64,000 bases of DNA from assembly GCF_015711015.1 (NCBI RefSeq), contig NZ_CP064653.1, positions 4,340,001-4,404,000 on the forward strand, in the 5' to 3' direction. The stretch is from Methylomonas sp. LL1. Its GTDB lineage: Bacteria; Pseudomonadota; Gammaproteobacteria; Methylococcales; Methylomonadaceae. The position numbers and the translations under genes were made by a program. Below, one piece after another: positions 1-10,098 of the stretch. A model generated the notes under the pieces. It was not told where the DNA came from. It worked only from the letters and a program-made list of their open reading frames with translations, and did no database searches. The first letter of the stretch is position 1; every line of letters begins with the position of its first letter.

Positions 1-546
1 CAACGCATTTTTAACGACATCGCCAAATTCATCAATCCGGCCGCGGCCCGGCAAGCCGGGGTAACCAAGCAACTGGCGATGCGCGGCTATGAAGACATCG
101 TGCGATTGGCGGCGGGGCTGGAACGCTTGCCGATTGCCGACAAGACTCAACTCGGCGAATGGCTGTTGAAACGTCTGCAAAAAGCCGGCGAACCCGAGCA
201 AAGCTGGTGGGCGTTGGGGCGTATCGGTGCAAGGATTCCATTTCACGGCAGCAATCACGACGTGATTCCTCCCGCTACGGCAGCCGTCTGGCTGCAACAG
301 TTGCTTGAGGTCGACTGGAAAAAACAAGCGCAAGCCGGTTTTGCCGCTACATTGTTGGCGCGTCGTTGCGACGACCGTGCCCGCGACATTGATGACGATT
401 TACGTTTGTGGGTATTGGATAAACTGAAACAAGCCAAGGCTCCGGCTTCCTGGCTAGAGATGGTCGCCGAGTTCAAACCGCTGGACGAAAGCCAGGAAAA
501 ACAAATATTCGGAGAGGCCTTGCCGCCGGGTTTGCGGTTGATTTAG
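1..546 (+). CDS. Hsp70-family protein, C-terminal part (DUF3731-type), 5' end outside window
   Basis: The reading frame is open from the first base, so the gene begins upstream and only about 181 C-terminal residues are visible. Features are a GRIGARIPF-type segment, an alternating helical region rich in Arg and Asp, and the terminal LPPGLRLI. This resembles the C-terminal DUF3731 extension of bacterial Hsp70-like (DnaK-related) proteins. The nucleotide-binding domain is not in the window, so chaperone activity is inferred from family resemblance only. The next gene, a SNF2-type ATPase, starts about 50 bases downstream on the same strand. Confidence 0.6.
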   Translation, partial: QRIFNDIAKFINPAAARQAGVTKQLAMRGYEDIVRLAAGLERLPIADKTQLGEWLLKRLQKAGEPEQSWWALGRIGARIPFHGSNHDVIPPATAAVWLQQLLEVDWKKQAQAGFAATLLARRCDDRARDIDDDLRLWVLDKLKQAKAPASWLEMVAEFKPLDESQEKQIFGEALPPGLRLI

Positions 547-597
547 GACTTGGTCGGAAACGAGTAAAATGCCGCCCATCTATTAACTCTACTCATC

Positions 598-3538
598 ATG
601 GACAACGACATTTACCTTTACGACACCGACCGTTTGCACGGCATCGCTTCGGATGAGTTGGTCAAGCAAGGCTTGAGTTATTTCACCGACAACCGGGTTA
701 TCGGGGTGGCACTGGAAAATGGCTCGGTGCTGGCACAAGTCGAGGATGAGAACGACGAGCAGTATTGGCTGGAATTGTCGGCGGAAAGCGATGGCGGTTT
801 GGCCGTGGCTTGCGACTGCCATTTAGGATCGGATGTTTGTGTGCATGCCATCGCCGCGCTTTACGCCTATGCCGATCAGAACGCACCCATAGATACTACC
901 GGTCTGGGTAGTGCGGTGGACGAGGCCATCCAGGAGCGAGTCAAGAAGGGCCGCAACGAGGTTAGGGTCAAACTGTTGAGCGGTAATCTCGGCTTTGGCA
1001 CCTGGCAGGCGACGTCCTTGGTTTCGGCGACGCATTGGCAGCGTTCGTATCAAGTGCAAATCCGCTCGCTGGACCAAAGCGTCAATTATTGTACTTGCCC
1101 GGATCTGGCCAGCAATCGGCTGGGCACCTGTAAGCACATCGAGGCGGTTTTACATCATGTCAAAAAGCAGCCGGAATACAAGACGCTGAAGGATCAAGGT
1201 TCGCCGGTATCTTTCGTTTATCTGGCCTGGGAATCGGCCACCCGTCCGCTGATCCGTTTGCAGCGTCGAGCCGAACTGGCGGATGATCTGGCGGCGCTGC
1301 TGACCGAGTTTTTCAATGAGCACAATGTCTTCACCGGCCGCTTGCCCGAAGACTTTTTTCGCTTCTCGCAAATAGTCTACGGCCGAGAGGATTTTTTGTT
1401 GGGCGACGATGCCGTGCAATATGCTCAGCAATGCGCGGAAGATGCGGCGCGGGCTTTGCGCGGGCAGGAGATCAAACAGGCTATCAGGCAAAGCAACGGC
1501 GTGTTGCCGGGATTGAAGGTCAAGCTGTTTCCGTATCAGGTCGAAGGTGTGGCCTTTCTGGCTTCGCGCGGCCGCGCCTTGCTGGCCGATGACATGGGCT
1601 TGGGCAAGACACTGCAGGCCATCGCCGCCGGCACTTGGCTGGCCGACAACGCCGGCGTCAAACGTATCCTGATCGTCTGCCCGACCTCGCTTAAATATCA
1701 ATGGGCACGGGAAATCGCCAAATTTACCGGTCGCGGTGTGCGGGTTTTGCAAGGTGGTCCCGAACAGCGCGGCGTGCAATACCGGGACGACGCGTTATTC
1801 TTCATCGTCAATTACGAGCTGGTGCTGCGCGATTTGAGCATCATTAGCGAAAACCTCAAGCCTGATTTGCTAATCCTCGACGAAGCTCAGCGGATCAAGA
1901 ATTGGCGCACCAAGTTGTCGTCCACCGTCAAGCTGATTCCTGCCCGTTATGTGTTTGTGCTCAGCGGTACGCCGTTGGAAAACCGGCTGGAAGATTTGTA
2001 TAGCCTGCTGCAACTGGTCGATGCCCGCGTGTTGGGACCGTTGTGGCGCCGTATTGCGCAGTACCCGCAGTCTGGTCTCCGATCAATTGCCGGACAGGAC
2101 CGAGGTGACGCTGGATATTGCGATGGACGTCAAACAGCAAGAATTGCATGGATCGGCATTACAAGCAGCCGGTCTATTGGCGCAAATCGCCAAGCGCCGG
2201 CCGCTGATGCCCGGTGAGAGTAACCGGCTTCTGGCTGCGCTTCAGGAGGCGCGCATGGCATGCAATGCCGCCGGTTTAGTGGACAAGGAAACTCAAGGCT
2301 CGCCCAAGCTGGAAGAATTGGCGCGGCTGTTGGACGAGCTTTGTTTGCAAAGCAACCGCAAAGCCGTGGTGTTTTCGCAATGGGCGATGATGACCGAAAT
2401 GGTGGAGGTGCTGGTGCGCGGCATGGGCTTGGGTTGCGTGCGCCTGCACGGTGGCGTGCCTAGTCATAGGCGCGGTGAATTGATGGAGCAATTTCAAACC
2501 GACGATGCCGTGCAAGTATTCATTTCCACCGATGCCAGCGGCACCGGCTTGAATCTGCAATCGGCCACGGTTTTAGTCAATCTGGACATGCCCTGGAATC
2601 CGGCTATCCTGAATCAACGCATCGCTCGCATTCACCGGCTGGGACAGAAACATAAGGTACAGATATTTCTGCTGCTGGCCGAGGATTCCTACGAGCAGCG
2701 CGTTGCCCAATTGGTGAAAGGTAAACGCGATTTGTTCGATAACGTCATCGATCCGGCCGCGTCTGAGGATACGGTGGGTGTATCGAAGAAAATGCTGGAG
2801 ACTTTGATCGATGACTTGGCGGGTAAGCCCGCCGAGGATGCGGCAAAGGTCGAAACCTCGACAACGCCGGAGCCGAAGATGCAGGAGTCTGCCGGCGAAA
2901 GGCCTGCCGCCAAACCTGCCGCGACGGTGGACTATGAAGACGATGAATCAGTGCGGCGGATTGTGAGTGGCATTCAAAGCGAATTTGGCCCACGGATAGA
3001 ACGGGTGCTGGCCAAGGCCGGCGGTTTGCTGGTGGTGGTGGAGCAGTGGCGGGACAGCGATGAACAAACGGCCCAGAAATTATCCGCCGACGATTTACCG
3101 GTGGCGGTGATCGATGGCCGCACCTGGCGTAGCCTGAAACGCTTGGGGAGTGCCTCGCCGCTGGCTGAAACTCGCACCCTGTTTGAAGCGGCAGAATCCG
3201 AACAGCCTCAACAAAACCCCTTGCATGAGCAGGCCGTGCAAAAACTGCGTTCGGCCGAAGTGTTGCTGGAACAACAATGCACCGTCGGCGTGATGGATTT
3301 ATTGGCGTCGGCGTTGTTGTTGAAGCTGGCGGCCTTGAATGGGCAAACGCAAGCTCCGGCCGTTACGGAAGCCGCTGCATGGCTTTATACCGACATCGTG
3401 CCGCGCGGTATTTTGACCGGCGAACAGGCGGCGCAGGTGGTGCAAGTCGTGTCTTTGAGTTTGAGTAGCGCGTTACCCGACGTGTTGATACGGCAAGCCG
3501 AGAGCGATGTGCGGCAATTATTTGCGGCTTGGTCCTGA
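598..3538 (+). pseudogene. SNF2-family helicase/ATPase with SWIM zinc fingers, frameshifted with internal loss
   Basis: A DNA-dependent ATPase of the SNF2/RapA type, read in two frames. The first frame (598 to about 2049) has two CxC...CxH SWIM-like zinc motifs (CDCHLGSDVCVH and CTCPDL...CKH), Walker A DDMGLGKT near residue 331, the DEAQ box and the LSGTPLENRLEDLYSLL segment. The second frame (from about 2051) has SDQLPDRTEV and the helicase C domain (VVFSQW, TDASGTGLNLQ, QRIARIHRLGQ). The two halves fit the family except that the stretch normally between GPLW and the VLLRR-like segment is missing, roughly 30 to 40 residues in relatives. This looks like a short internal deletion that also shifted the frame near 2047-2065, not a single-base error. 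Without read data an assembly fault cannot be excluded. Confidence 0.8.
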
Positions 3539-3817
3539 TCGGCTATGCCGGCTTTTATACCGGCCAAGCAGCATGAGTGACGGCTAACGAGATTATCCTG
3601 CCATCGAATATTCACGGCGTCGAGAGATTGGTTTTCGAGTTCGCCGTGGATAAGGTGAGGACTTGGTGCACCATTGTCCGGTATCTGTGAACGATCGAGT
3701 ACTCGTTGGGGCACAAATCGTTTTATCCGCGTAAAACCAGTGTCATTGGTGATCAAAGTTTAGGTGCCGGGAAGATTGGGCGATGGCTGAGGTTTTAATT
3801 AAACAGGGCTTGGTGTA

Positions 3818-4798
3818 ATGAAAAAGGTTTTGGTGACAGGGGCCGACGGTTTTATCGGTTCACATTTGACGGAGATGCTGGCTGGCAGTGGATTGCAAGT
3901 CAGGGCTTTGGCACAATACAACTCATTCAACAGTTGGGGGTGGCTGGATCATGTGAACTGTAAGAACGATATCGAAGTGGTGTGCGGCGATGTGCGTGAC
4001 CCGCATTTTTGCAAATCTATCTGCAACGGTGTCGACACGGTGTTTCATCTGGCCGCGCTGATTGCCATTCCGTATTCGTATCAGGCGCCGGACAGCTATG
4101 TCGATACCAATATTCGCGGTACTCTGAACATTTGCCAGGCTGCCCGCGACAGGGGCGTTCAAAGAGTGATTCATACCTCGACCAGCGAAGTTTATGGCTC
4201 CGCGCAATATGTACCGATCGACGAAAAACACCCATTACAACCTCAGTCACCATATAGCGCATCAAAAATAGCTGCCGATGCAATGGCTATGAGTTTCCAT
4301 AACGCCTTCGACTTACCTTTGACCATTGCCCGTCCGTTCAATACCTACGGTCCCCGGCAATCGGCGCGCGCGGTGATCCCGACCATCATTACTCAGATAG
4401 CCAACGGCAAAAAGCAGATTCAGCTCGGTGATGTATCGCCGACCCGCGATTTCAATTATGTCGAGGATACCTGCTGCGGATTCATCGCCTTGGCCGAATC
4501 CGACAAAACCATAGGCGAGACCGTCAACGTAGGTTCGAATTTCGAAATTTCGGTTGGCGATACCTTGAATTTGATCAAAAACATCATGGCTAGCGATGTC
4601 GAATTCTTGGTCGACGAACAGCGATTGCGCCCGGAGAAGTCGGAAGTGAACCGTTTGTGGTGCGATAACGGCAAGATCAAACAACTGACCGGTTTTGCGC
4701 CACAAGTGAGCTTGGAAAACGGTCTGCGCCGCACCGTGGACTGGTTTTGCGATCCCGATAACCTGAAAAAATACAAAGCGGATATTTACAATGTTTGA
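3818..4798 (+). CDS. legB: NAD-dependent 4,6-dehydratase, LegB type
   Basis: Extended short-chain dehydrogenase/epimerase of 326 residues, predicted to be the first enzyme of the legionaminic branch: 4,6-dehydration of a nucleotide-activated GlcNAc. The N-terminus carries the Rossmann motif TGADGFIG (residues 7-14). The catalytic region has TSTSEVYG (120-127) and the YxxxK pair Y146/K150 in PYSASK. It opens a run of twelve genes on the same strand and overlaps the LegC start by 8 bases. LegB is preferred over a GDP-mannose dehydratase because a LegC aminotransferase, a hydrolysing 2-epimerase and NeuB/NeuA homologues follow. The nucleotide carried by the substrate (GDP or UDP) cannot be told from sequence; the PtmE-like gene at 13239 favours GDP. 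Confidence 0.85.
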   Translation: MKKVLVTGADGFIGSHLTEMLAGSGLQVRALAQYNSFNSWGWLDHVNCKNDIEVVCGDVRDPHFCKSICNGVDTVFHLAALIAIPYSYQAPDSYVDTNIRGTLNICQAARDRGVQRVIHTSTSEVYGSAQYVPIDEKHPLQPQSPYSASKIAADAMAMSFHNAFDLPLTIARPFNTYGPRQSARAVIPTIITQIANGKKQIQLGDVSPTRDFNYVEDTCCGFIALAESDKTIGETVNVGSNFEISVGDTLNLIKNIMASDVEFLVDEQRLRPEKSEVNRLWCDNGKIKQLTGFAPQVSLENGLRRTVDWFCDPDNLKKYKADIYNV

Positions 4799-5963
4799 TG
4801 GGTTCATTGGCTTGGTTAGGGATATTTATAAGACCGAAGCGTTCATTCCATTGCATGAGCCGCGTTTTGTCGGCAACGAAAAACAGTATTTGTCGAATGT
4901 GATCAACAGCACCTTCGTTTCCAGCGTTGGACCTTACGTCGCGGAATTCGAGCATAAAATCGCCGACTATTGCGGCGCCAAACACGCCATCGCCACCGTT
5001 AACGGCACAGCAGCTCTGCATGTCGCTTTACTATTAGCTGGTGTCAAGGCAGGCGAAGAGGTGATTACTCAAGCGCTAACCTTTGTCGCCACTTGCAATG
5101 CGATTCATTATTGCGGTGCCGAACCTGTGTTTGTCGATGTCGATGGTTCAACGCTGGGTTTGTCGCCGCAAGCATTGGCGAATTTCCTGGATGAATTTGG
5201 CGAGCGCCGTGACGACGGCCTCTGGAACAGGCTTAGCGGCAAACGCATTGCAGCTGTTTTGCCTATGCATACCTTCGGGCACCCCTGCGATATGAAGGGT
5301 TTGATGGCGGTTTGCCAACACCATGGTTTGCCGTTGGTGGAAGACGCCGCCGAGGCCTTGGGGAGCCTATGTACTCTTTCTCCTGACGACGCGGGGGAGG
5401 AAAATGTAACCAAGCATTGCGGCACTTTCGGCAAGCTCGGCGTCCTCAGCTTCAACGGCAACAAGATCATCACCACTGGTGGCGGCGGCATGATCTTGAC
5501 CGATGATGCCGAATTGGCGCGGCAGGCCAAGCATCTGACCACGACCGCCAAGTTGGCTCATGCCTGGCGCTTTGCCCATGACCAAGTTGGATTCAATTAT
5601 CGAATGCCGAATCTGAACGCGGCGTTGGGATTGGCGCAATTGGAACAGCTGCCAGCCTTTGTCGAACGCAAGCGCGCACTGGCCGATCGTTATTTGGGCT
5701 GGGCGGAGGCCAACGGCGTCCAAATGATCAAAGAACCAAACGGTGCGCAAGCCAATTACTGGCTCAACACCTTATTGCTGGATGACGCCTTGCAGCGCGA
5801 CGCCTTCCTGGAGTTTAGCAACGCTCAGGGCGTGATGACCAGGCCTCTCTGGGAACTGATGCCGGATTTGCCTATGTACCGAAATTGTCGGACAGACGGC
5901 TTGAGGCAATCGCGGTGGCTGGCCGACAGGCTGGTGAATATTCCCAGCAGCGTGGTATTCTGA
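4791..5963 (+). CDS. legC: LegC-family PLP-dependent aminotransferase
   Basis: DegT/DnrJ/EryC1-fold sugar aminotransferase (390 residues). It is predicted to add the C-4 amino group to the 4-keto sugar made by LegB, which becomes N-7 of legionaminic acid. The cofactor lysine is K225 in SFNGNKIITTGGGG. Other family motifs are NGTAALHVAL for phosphate binding and PLVEDAAEALGS with the aspartate that contacts the pyridine nitrogen. Length and the N-terminal IPLHEPRFVGNEKQYL block fit LegC. The start overlaps legB by 8 bases, so translation is probably coupled. The downstream methyltransferase begins 35 bases after the stop. Confidence 0.85.
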   Translation: MFDGFIGLVRDIYKTEAFIPLHEPRFVGNEKQYLSNVINSTFVSSVGPYVAEFEHKIADYCGAKHAIATVNGTAALHVALLLAGVKAGEEVITQALTFVATCNAIHYCGAEPVFVDVDGSTLGLSPQALANFLDEFGERRDDGLWNRLSGKRIAAVLPMHTFGHPCDMKGLMAVCQHHGLPLVEDAAEALGSLCTLSPDDAGEENVTKHCGTFGKLGVLSFNGNKIITTGGGGMILTDDAELARQAKHLTTTAKLAHAWRFAHDQVGFNYRMPNLNAALGLAQLEQLPAFVERKRALADRYLGWAEANGVQMIKEPNGAQANYWLNTLLLDDALQRDAFLEFSNAQGVMTRPLWELMPDLPMYRNCRTDGLRQSRWLADRLVNIPSSVVF

Positions 5964-5998
5964 GCCAAATTTGTTGCTGACAAGACCTGGGAGACGGG

Positions 5999-6694
5999 AT
6001 GGAAAACCAGAAAGCCGAGTGGGAGCGCTCTTATCAAAACCGAGATAATTTCGTGTTTTATCCGCATGAGGAGGTGATTCGCTTTGTTTCTCGGCATATA
6101 CGCAAGCGAACCGGGTTGGATGAGTTTCGTGATGTTGCAGCCGAGCCTGGAAAATGCAATATCCTGGATTTGGGCTGCGGTATTGGCCGCCATGTGATTT
6201 ATTGTCATGAAATGGGCTTGAATGCCTATGGCGTCGATTTATCGGATGAAGCCGTGAAAGTGGCCGTTGACTGGGCCGGCAGCAAAGGACTGGCAGACGC
6301 CGAGCAAAAAATTCTGCAAAGCGATATTCGTACACTGCCGTGGCAGGACGGCTTTTTCAATTTCGTCGTCAGCCACGGCGTGCTGGACAGCATGGCGTTT
6401 GAAATTGCCCGAGCGGCTTGCGTCGAGCTTGCCAGAGTCATGGCGGATGGCGGATTGTTTTACTGCGATCTGGTTTCCGGCGACGATTCAAAGCATGCCC
6501 GCGAATATTCTGGCGAGGAAGTCGTCGATACCCGGCATGAGCAAGGCACGATACAGTCTTATTTTAATCTCGCCAAAATTGAACGGTTAATAGATGGGCT
6601 GTTCGAGATAGTCGAATGCGTGTTGATTCGCCGCGAAGAGGTCGTTACAGGCGGATACATTTCGCGCTACCACCTTGTGCTCAGGAGAGCTTGA
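5999..6694 (+). CDS. class I SAM-dependent methyltransferase
   Basis: Class I SAM methyltransferase of 231 residues. Motif I is ILDLGCGIGRH (residues 55-65), an acidic residue closes beta-2 (GVDLSDEAV), and a motif II-like SDIRTLPW follows. Substrate is not evident. Its position between legC and a TylF-type methyltransferase, all in the same direction, suggests methylation of the nonulosonic acid or its N-acyl group. Family members also act on unrelated small molecules, so the role rests on context. The stop overlaps the next start as TGATG. Confidence 0.7.
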   Translation: MENQKAEWERSYQNRDNFVFYPHEEVIRFVSRHIRKRTGLDEFRDVAAEPGKCNILDLGCGIGRHVIYCHEMGLNAYGVDLSDEAVKVAVDWAGSKGLADAEQKILQSDIRTLPWQDGFFNFVVSHGVLDSMAFEIARAACVELARVMADGGLFYCDLVSGDDSKHAREYSGEEVVDTRHEQGTIQSYFNLAKIERLIDGLFEIVECVLIRREEVVTGGYISRYHLVLRRA

Positions 6695-7392
6695 TGCAGT
6701 CGTTGATAGAAAAATACCCCGGGCCCATCAACTCGAAACTGGATAATTTCGAAAAATATGTCAGACGCCAGGTCATTTCAAGATTTCTGGTCAGGTACGA
6801 GTTGTTCCAGATGCAGCTTGGCATCAAGGGCAGCATCATCGAATGCGGTGTTCATCACGGCGGTGGTTTGATGGCATGGGCCAAGCTTTCGGCAGCGCTC
6901 GAGCCGTTTGCGCTGGATAGGCGCATCTTCGGTTTCGATACCTTCGAAGGATTTCCATCGGTAAACGACAAGGATATTGGTCAAGCGGCCAACGCACAAA
7001 CCAAAGTCGGTGGGCTCGCCACTGGTTACGATGTCTATGCCGAATTGCAGGAGCTGATCGGCGAGTACGATGACAATCGGGTGCTCAATCAATTCGAAAA
7101 GGTGTTCTTGGTTAAGGGAAACGCCATGGAAACCATTCCTGCGTTTATGGAGCAAAATCCCTACCTTCTGATTAGTCTGCTGTTTCTGGATTTCGATCTT
7201 TACGAGCCGACCAAGGTGGCATTGCAGCACTTTCTACCGCGCATGCCTAAAGGCTCTATCCTGGCATTCGATGAAATCAACAATCCCTGGTGGCCAGGCG
7301 AAACCACGGCCATGCTGGAATTGCTCGACATCAGACAAAAAGAAATTCGGCGCTTCTCGTTCGACCCGAATATTGCTTATATCGTCATTTAG
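6694..7392 (+). CDS. TylF/MycF-family O-methyltransferase-like protein
   Basis: 232 residues resembling the macrocin O-methyltransferase (TylF) family, which are metal-dependent sugar O-methyltransferases. The SAM-binding block is IECGVHHGGG (49-58). Later blocks are FGFDTFEGFP, LDFDLYEPT and AFDEINNPWWPGE, the last two supplying acidic metal ligands. The start at 6694 is chosen because it overlaps the preceding stop (TGATG) and has AGGAGAG seven bases upstream; an in-frame upstream start would lie deep in the previous gene. As the second methyltransferase in the sugar cluster it probably tailors the nonulosonic acid; the methylated position is unknown. Confidence 0.7.
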   Translation: MQSLIEKYPGPINSKLDNFEKYVRRQVISRFLVRYELFQMQLGIKGSIIECGVHHGGGLMAWAKLSAALEPFALDRRIFGFDTFEGFPSVNDKDIGQAANAQTKVGGLATGYDVYAELQELIGEYDDNRVLNQFEKVFLVKGNAMETIPAFMEQNPYLLISLLFLDFDLYEPTKVALQHFLPRMPKGSILAFDEINNPWWPGETTAMLELLDIRQKEIRRFSFDPNIAYIVI

Positions 7393-7400
7393 GAAGCTCG

Positions 7401-8306
7401 ATGCGCAGGAGAATTCTTACCGAGGCATCGGGTAGTCTGGTCAGCGGCTATCTGATCAATGCCATCAAAGATGCCGGTCATATCGCCGTCGCTTCAGATA
7501 TTGACGATCAGTGCGTCGGACGCTATTTGGCTGACGATTTTGTGCAGATGCCTTCGAAGCACGATCCGGATTTGTGGCCGAAAGTCGCGGCTATTCTTAC
7601 CGAACATCGTATCGATGTCGTCATTCCATCGCTGGACGAAACGCTGTTGGGCTGGGCAAAGAACAAACCTCAGTTTGCCGAGCGAGGTGTTGAAGTCATC
7701 ATCTCTGATCCGCCGGTGATCGAAACCTTTGTCGACAAGTGGTTGGCTTACCGGTTTTTTGTCGACAACGGCATTCCCACGCCGGCAACCAGTCTCAGTC
7801 AGGATTATCCTTTGGTCAAACCCCGTAACGGTAGAGGCGGGCAGGGTGTCGGCGTGGTTCATGAGCGGATCGACATGGCGGGTATGTTGTCTCAGGCGTT
7901 GCTGGAAGGCGAGGAATATACGGTCGATGTATTGTGTGACAAGGCATCGCGGCCTTTGTATATCGTGCCTCGCCGGCGCATCGGCGTGAAGGACGGCAAA
8001 TCGACTCAAGGCGTCGTCGTCCGCCACGAAAAAATCATTGAGGTCGTCGGCGCGTTATGTAAGGCCGCCCAATTTATCGGTCCCATCAATGTCCAGTGCT
8101 TTTGCTGTAACGACGGTACGGTGAAAGTCGTTGAAGTCAATCCGCGCATCGCGGGCGGTATGGCCTTGGGGTTTGCGGCCACGGAAAACTGGATCTCGGT
8201 TTTATGCGATAAGTTGACGGACGGTCAAGTTTACCAAACCAAGCCGATCAAATATGGGCTTAGGATGATGCGCTATTATGCTGAAGTCTTTGTATCCGAC
8301 TGTTGA
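7401..8306 (+). CDS. ATP-grasp ligase (carbamoyl-phosphate-synthase-like)
   Basis: 301 residues with an N-terminal Rossmann-like preATP-grasp domain (ASGSLVSGYLINAIKDAG) and an ATP-grasp core (PLVKPRNGRGGQGVGVV; LEGEEYTVDVL; VKVVEVNPRIAGG, with metal ligands E and N). Such enzymes form an amide or ester by way of an acyl phosphate. The start at 7401 follows the Shine-Dalgarno AGGAAG at 7391-7396. The 3' end overlaps the HAD gene by 29 bases. Together with the PIG-L deacetylase downstream it could put a new acyl or amino-acid group on a freed amine of the sugar. That role is inference; the ATP-grasp fold itself is clear. Confidence 0.7.
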   Translation: MRRRILTEASGSLVSGYLINAIKDAGHIAVASDIDDQCVGRYLADDFVQMPSKHDPDLWPKVAAILTEHRIDVVIPSLDETLLGWAKNKPQFAERGVEVIISDPPVIETFVDKWLAYRFFVDNGIPTPATSLSQDYPLVKPRNGRGGQGVGVVHERIDMAGMLSQALLEGEEYTVDVLCDKASRPLYIVPRRRIGVKDGKSTQGVVVRHEKIIEVVGALCKAAQFIGPINVQCFCCNDGTVKVVEVNPRIAGGMALGFAATENWISVLCDKLTDGQVYQTKPIKYGLRMMRYYAEVFVSDC

Positions 8307-8925
8307 TTGGCAGGATGTGAAGGCCGTCGGCTTTGATCTCGACGGCACGCTTTACGACGAATTCGATTTTATTTCCCAGGTGTACGGGCCGATCGCGGAC
8401 AAAATTGCGGCTGCGGCCGGCTCGGATTACTCGTATATGTATAACGTGTTGCTCAGAAGTTGGCTCGAGAAAGGTAGTTCCTACAACCGGATTTTTTCGG
8501 ACGTGTTATCTGCTGCAAAGGTAGAGCAGGAAACAGCGGATCGCGTTGTCGGCGACTGTCTTGGCGTGTTCAGAGCTTTTCAGCCGGCTTTAAAGTTGAG
8601 TGCCCGCGTCGCTGCGTTGCTGGCGTTTTTCGCTGAGCGCTATCCGTTGTTTTTGGTTAGCGATGGTTCTTGTGAGCTTCAGCGCGCTAAAATCGAAGCG
8701 CTCGGCTTGAATCGATGGTTTCGCCCGGAAAATGTCGTGATTTCGGGGTGTTTGGCCAGCCGAGTCGAGAAGCCGTCCACCGTTGCCTTGGATAGCATCG
8801 CGATTTTCAACGACGGCTTCGATCCGGGCACCGTGGTTTTTTTCGGTGACCGGGCCGTCGACCGATTGTTTGCCGAGGCGGCGGGATTTAGGTTCGTCGG
8901 CGTTAAAAATATGTGGGCTGTTTGA
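8278..8925 (+). CDS. HAD-superfamily hydrolase
   Basis: 215-residue HAD phosphatase. Motif I is DLDGTLYDE with nucleophile D20 and acid/base D22, motif II is LVSDGS, motif III is the lysine in VEKPST and motif IV is FFGDRAVD. The start lies inside the end of the ATP-grasp gene (29-base overlap), which suggests the two are co-translated and may work on one intermediate. A phosphatase is useful in a sialic-type pathway, where NeuB produces a free sugar from PEP chemistry, or to remove the phosphate of a precursor. The actual substrate cannot be read from sequence. Confidence 0.75.
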   Translation: MLKSLYPTVDWQDVKAVGFDLDGTLYDEFDFISQVYGPIADKIAAAAGSDYSYMYNVLLRSWLEKGSSYNRIFSDVLSAAKVEQETADRVVGDCLGVFRAFQPALKLSARVAALLAFFAERYPLFLVSDGSCELQRAKIEALGLNRWFRPENVVISGCLASRVEKPSTVALDSIAIFNDGFDPGTVVFFGDRAVDRLFAEAAGFRFVGVKNMWAV

Positions 8926-8937
8926 GGTTGGATGTGA

Positions 8938-10098
8938 ATGGATAAAAGGATAGTGCTGGGTGTTACAGGCATTCGTTCCGAATACGATATTATGTCTTCG
9001 GTGTTTAGCGCCATAGCTGAGCACCCCTCGCTGGCGCTGGAAGTTGCGGTGACCGGCGCCCATCTGGCCGATGCCTACGGTTATACCGTGGACGAAATTC
9101 GTAAGGACGGCTTTAAGGTCGCTGACGAAATCGAGAGTCTGGTTAACGGCGATAGGGCGTCATCGCGAGTCAAGGGCTTGGCCTTTCAGTTGCAGGGTTT
9201 GGTGCAAACGGTATGCAGAATCAAACCGGACTTTCTGTTGGTTTTGGGTGACCGCGAAGAGGCCATGTCGACTGCCCTGGTGGGCGCGTATATGAATGTG
9301 CCGGTGGCGCATATTGCCGGCGGTGACCGGGTCATAGGCAACGTCGATGATCAAGTGCGGCACGCCGTCACCAAGCTGGCGCATCTTCATTTCGTAACCA
9401 ATCAGGAAAGTTACCAGCGGATTATTCGTCTCGGTGAACAGCCGTTTCGGGTGTATGACACCGGCAATCCGGGGCTCGATCGATTGCTCGAGGTGCCGGT
9501 TTTGAATGCTGAACAACTGTCGTCGCGCTTGGGATTTGTGCTCGAGGATGGCGAGCCGCTGATTTTGTTGATACAGCATGTCATTTCCACCGAAATCGAA
9601 CAAGCGTATTGGCAAATGCGGCAAACCTTGGAAGCCGTCAAGGCCTTGGGTATCAAAACCATCTTGAGTTATCCCAACTCCGACGCCGGCGGCCAGCAGA
9701 TCATCAAGGCGATCCGGGAATACCAAGACCTGCCCTGTCTTCATACGGTGAAAAACATGCCTAGGCTGGAATTCGTAAACGTCATGCGCAGAGCAGGCTG
9801 CATGCTCGGCAATTCCAGCGCCGGCATTCTGGAAGCGCCCTTGTTGAAGCTCCCTGTCATTAATGTCGGCAACAGGCAAAAAGGCCGTTTGCATGCCGAA
9901 AATGTCGAATTCGTGGCGCACGATGTAGATGCAATCGTTGCTGCGGTTAATCGGGCCTTTTTTGATGCCGATTATCGAAAACAAGTCGAGCGCTGCAGCA
10001 ATCCCTACGGCGACGGACATTCCGCCCGGCGGATTGCCGATATTTTGGCGACAGTGCCTATCGATCAGGCCTTGCTGATCAAGGATATAACCTACTGA
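8938..10098 (+). CDS. legG: hydrolysing NDP-sugar 2-epimerase, LegG/NeuC type
   Basis: 386-residue member of the UDP-GlcNAc 2-epimerase family (GT-B fold). Members of the LegG/NeuC group release the nucleotide while inverting C-2, here giving the 2,4-diacetamido-trideoxy-mannose needed by LegI. Characteristic blocks are GVTGIRSEYD at the N-terminus, LVLGDREEAM, IAGGDRV, DTGNPGLDRL and MLGNSSAGILEAP near residue 285. LegG is chosen because legB, legC, legI and legF homologues are all present. Starts with ATG 12 bases after the HAD stop; the ribosome site is weak. Confidence 0.85.
   Translation: MDKRIVLGVTGIRSEYDIMSSVFSAIAEHPSLALEVAVTGAHLADAYGYTVDEIRKDGFKVADEIESLVNGDRASSRVKGLAFQLQGLVQTVCRIKPDFLLVLGDREEAMSTALVGAYMNVPVAHIAGGDRVIGNVDDQVRHAVTKLAHLHFVTNQESYQRIIRLGEQPFRVYDTGNPGLDRLLEVPVLNAEQLSSRLGFVLEDGEPLILLIQHVISTEIEQAYWQMRQTLEAVKALGIKTILSYPNSDAGGQQIIKAIREYQDLPCLHTVKNMPRLEFVNVMRRAGCMLGNSSAGILEAPLLKLPVINVGNRQKGRLHAENVEFVAHDVDAIVAAVNRAFFDADYRKQVERCSNPYGDGHSARRIADILATVPIDQALLIKDITY

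Noticed and set aside
9160-10020. Long minus-strand open frame (about 286 codons) opposite legG
   Set aside because: It is fully covered by the well-supported legG gene, and its protein has no family motifs.
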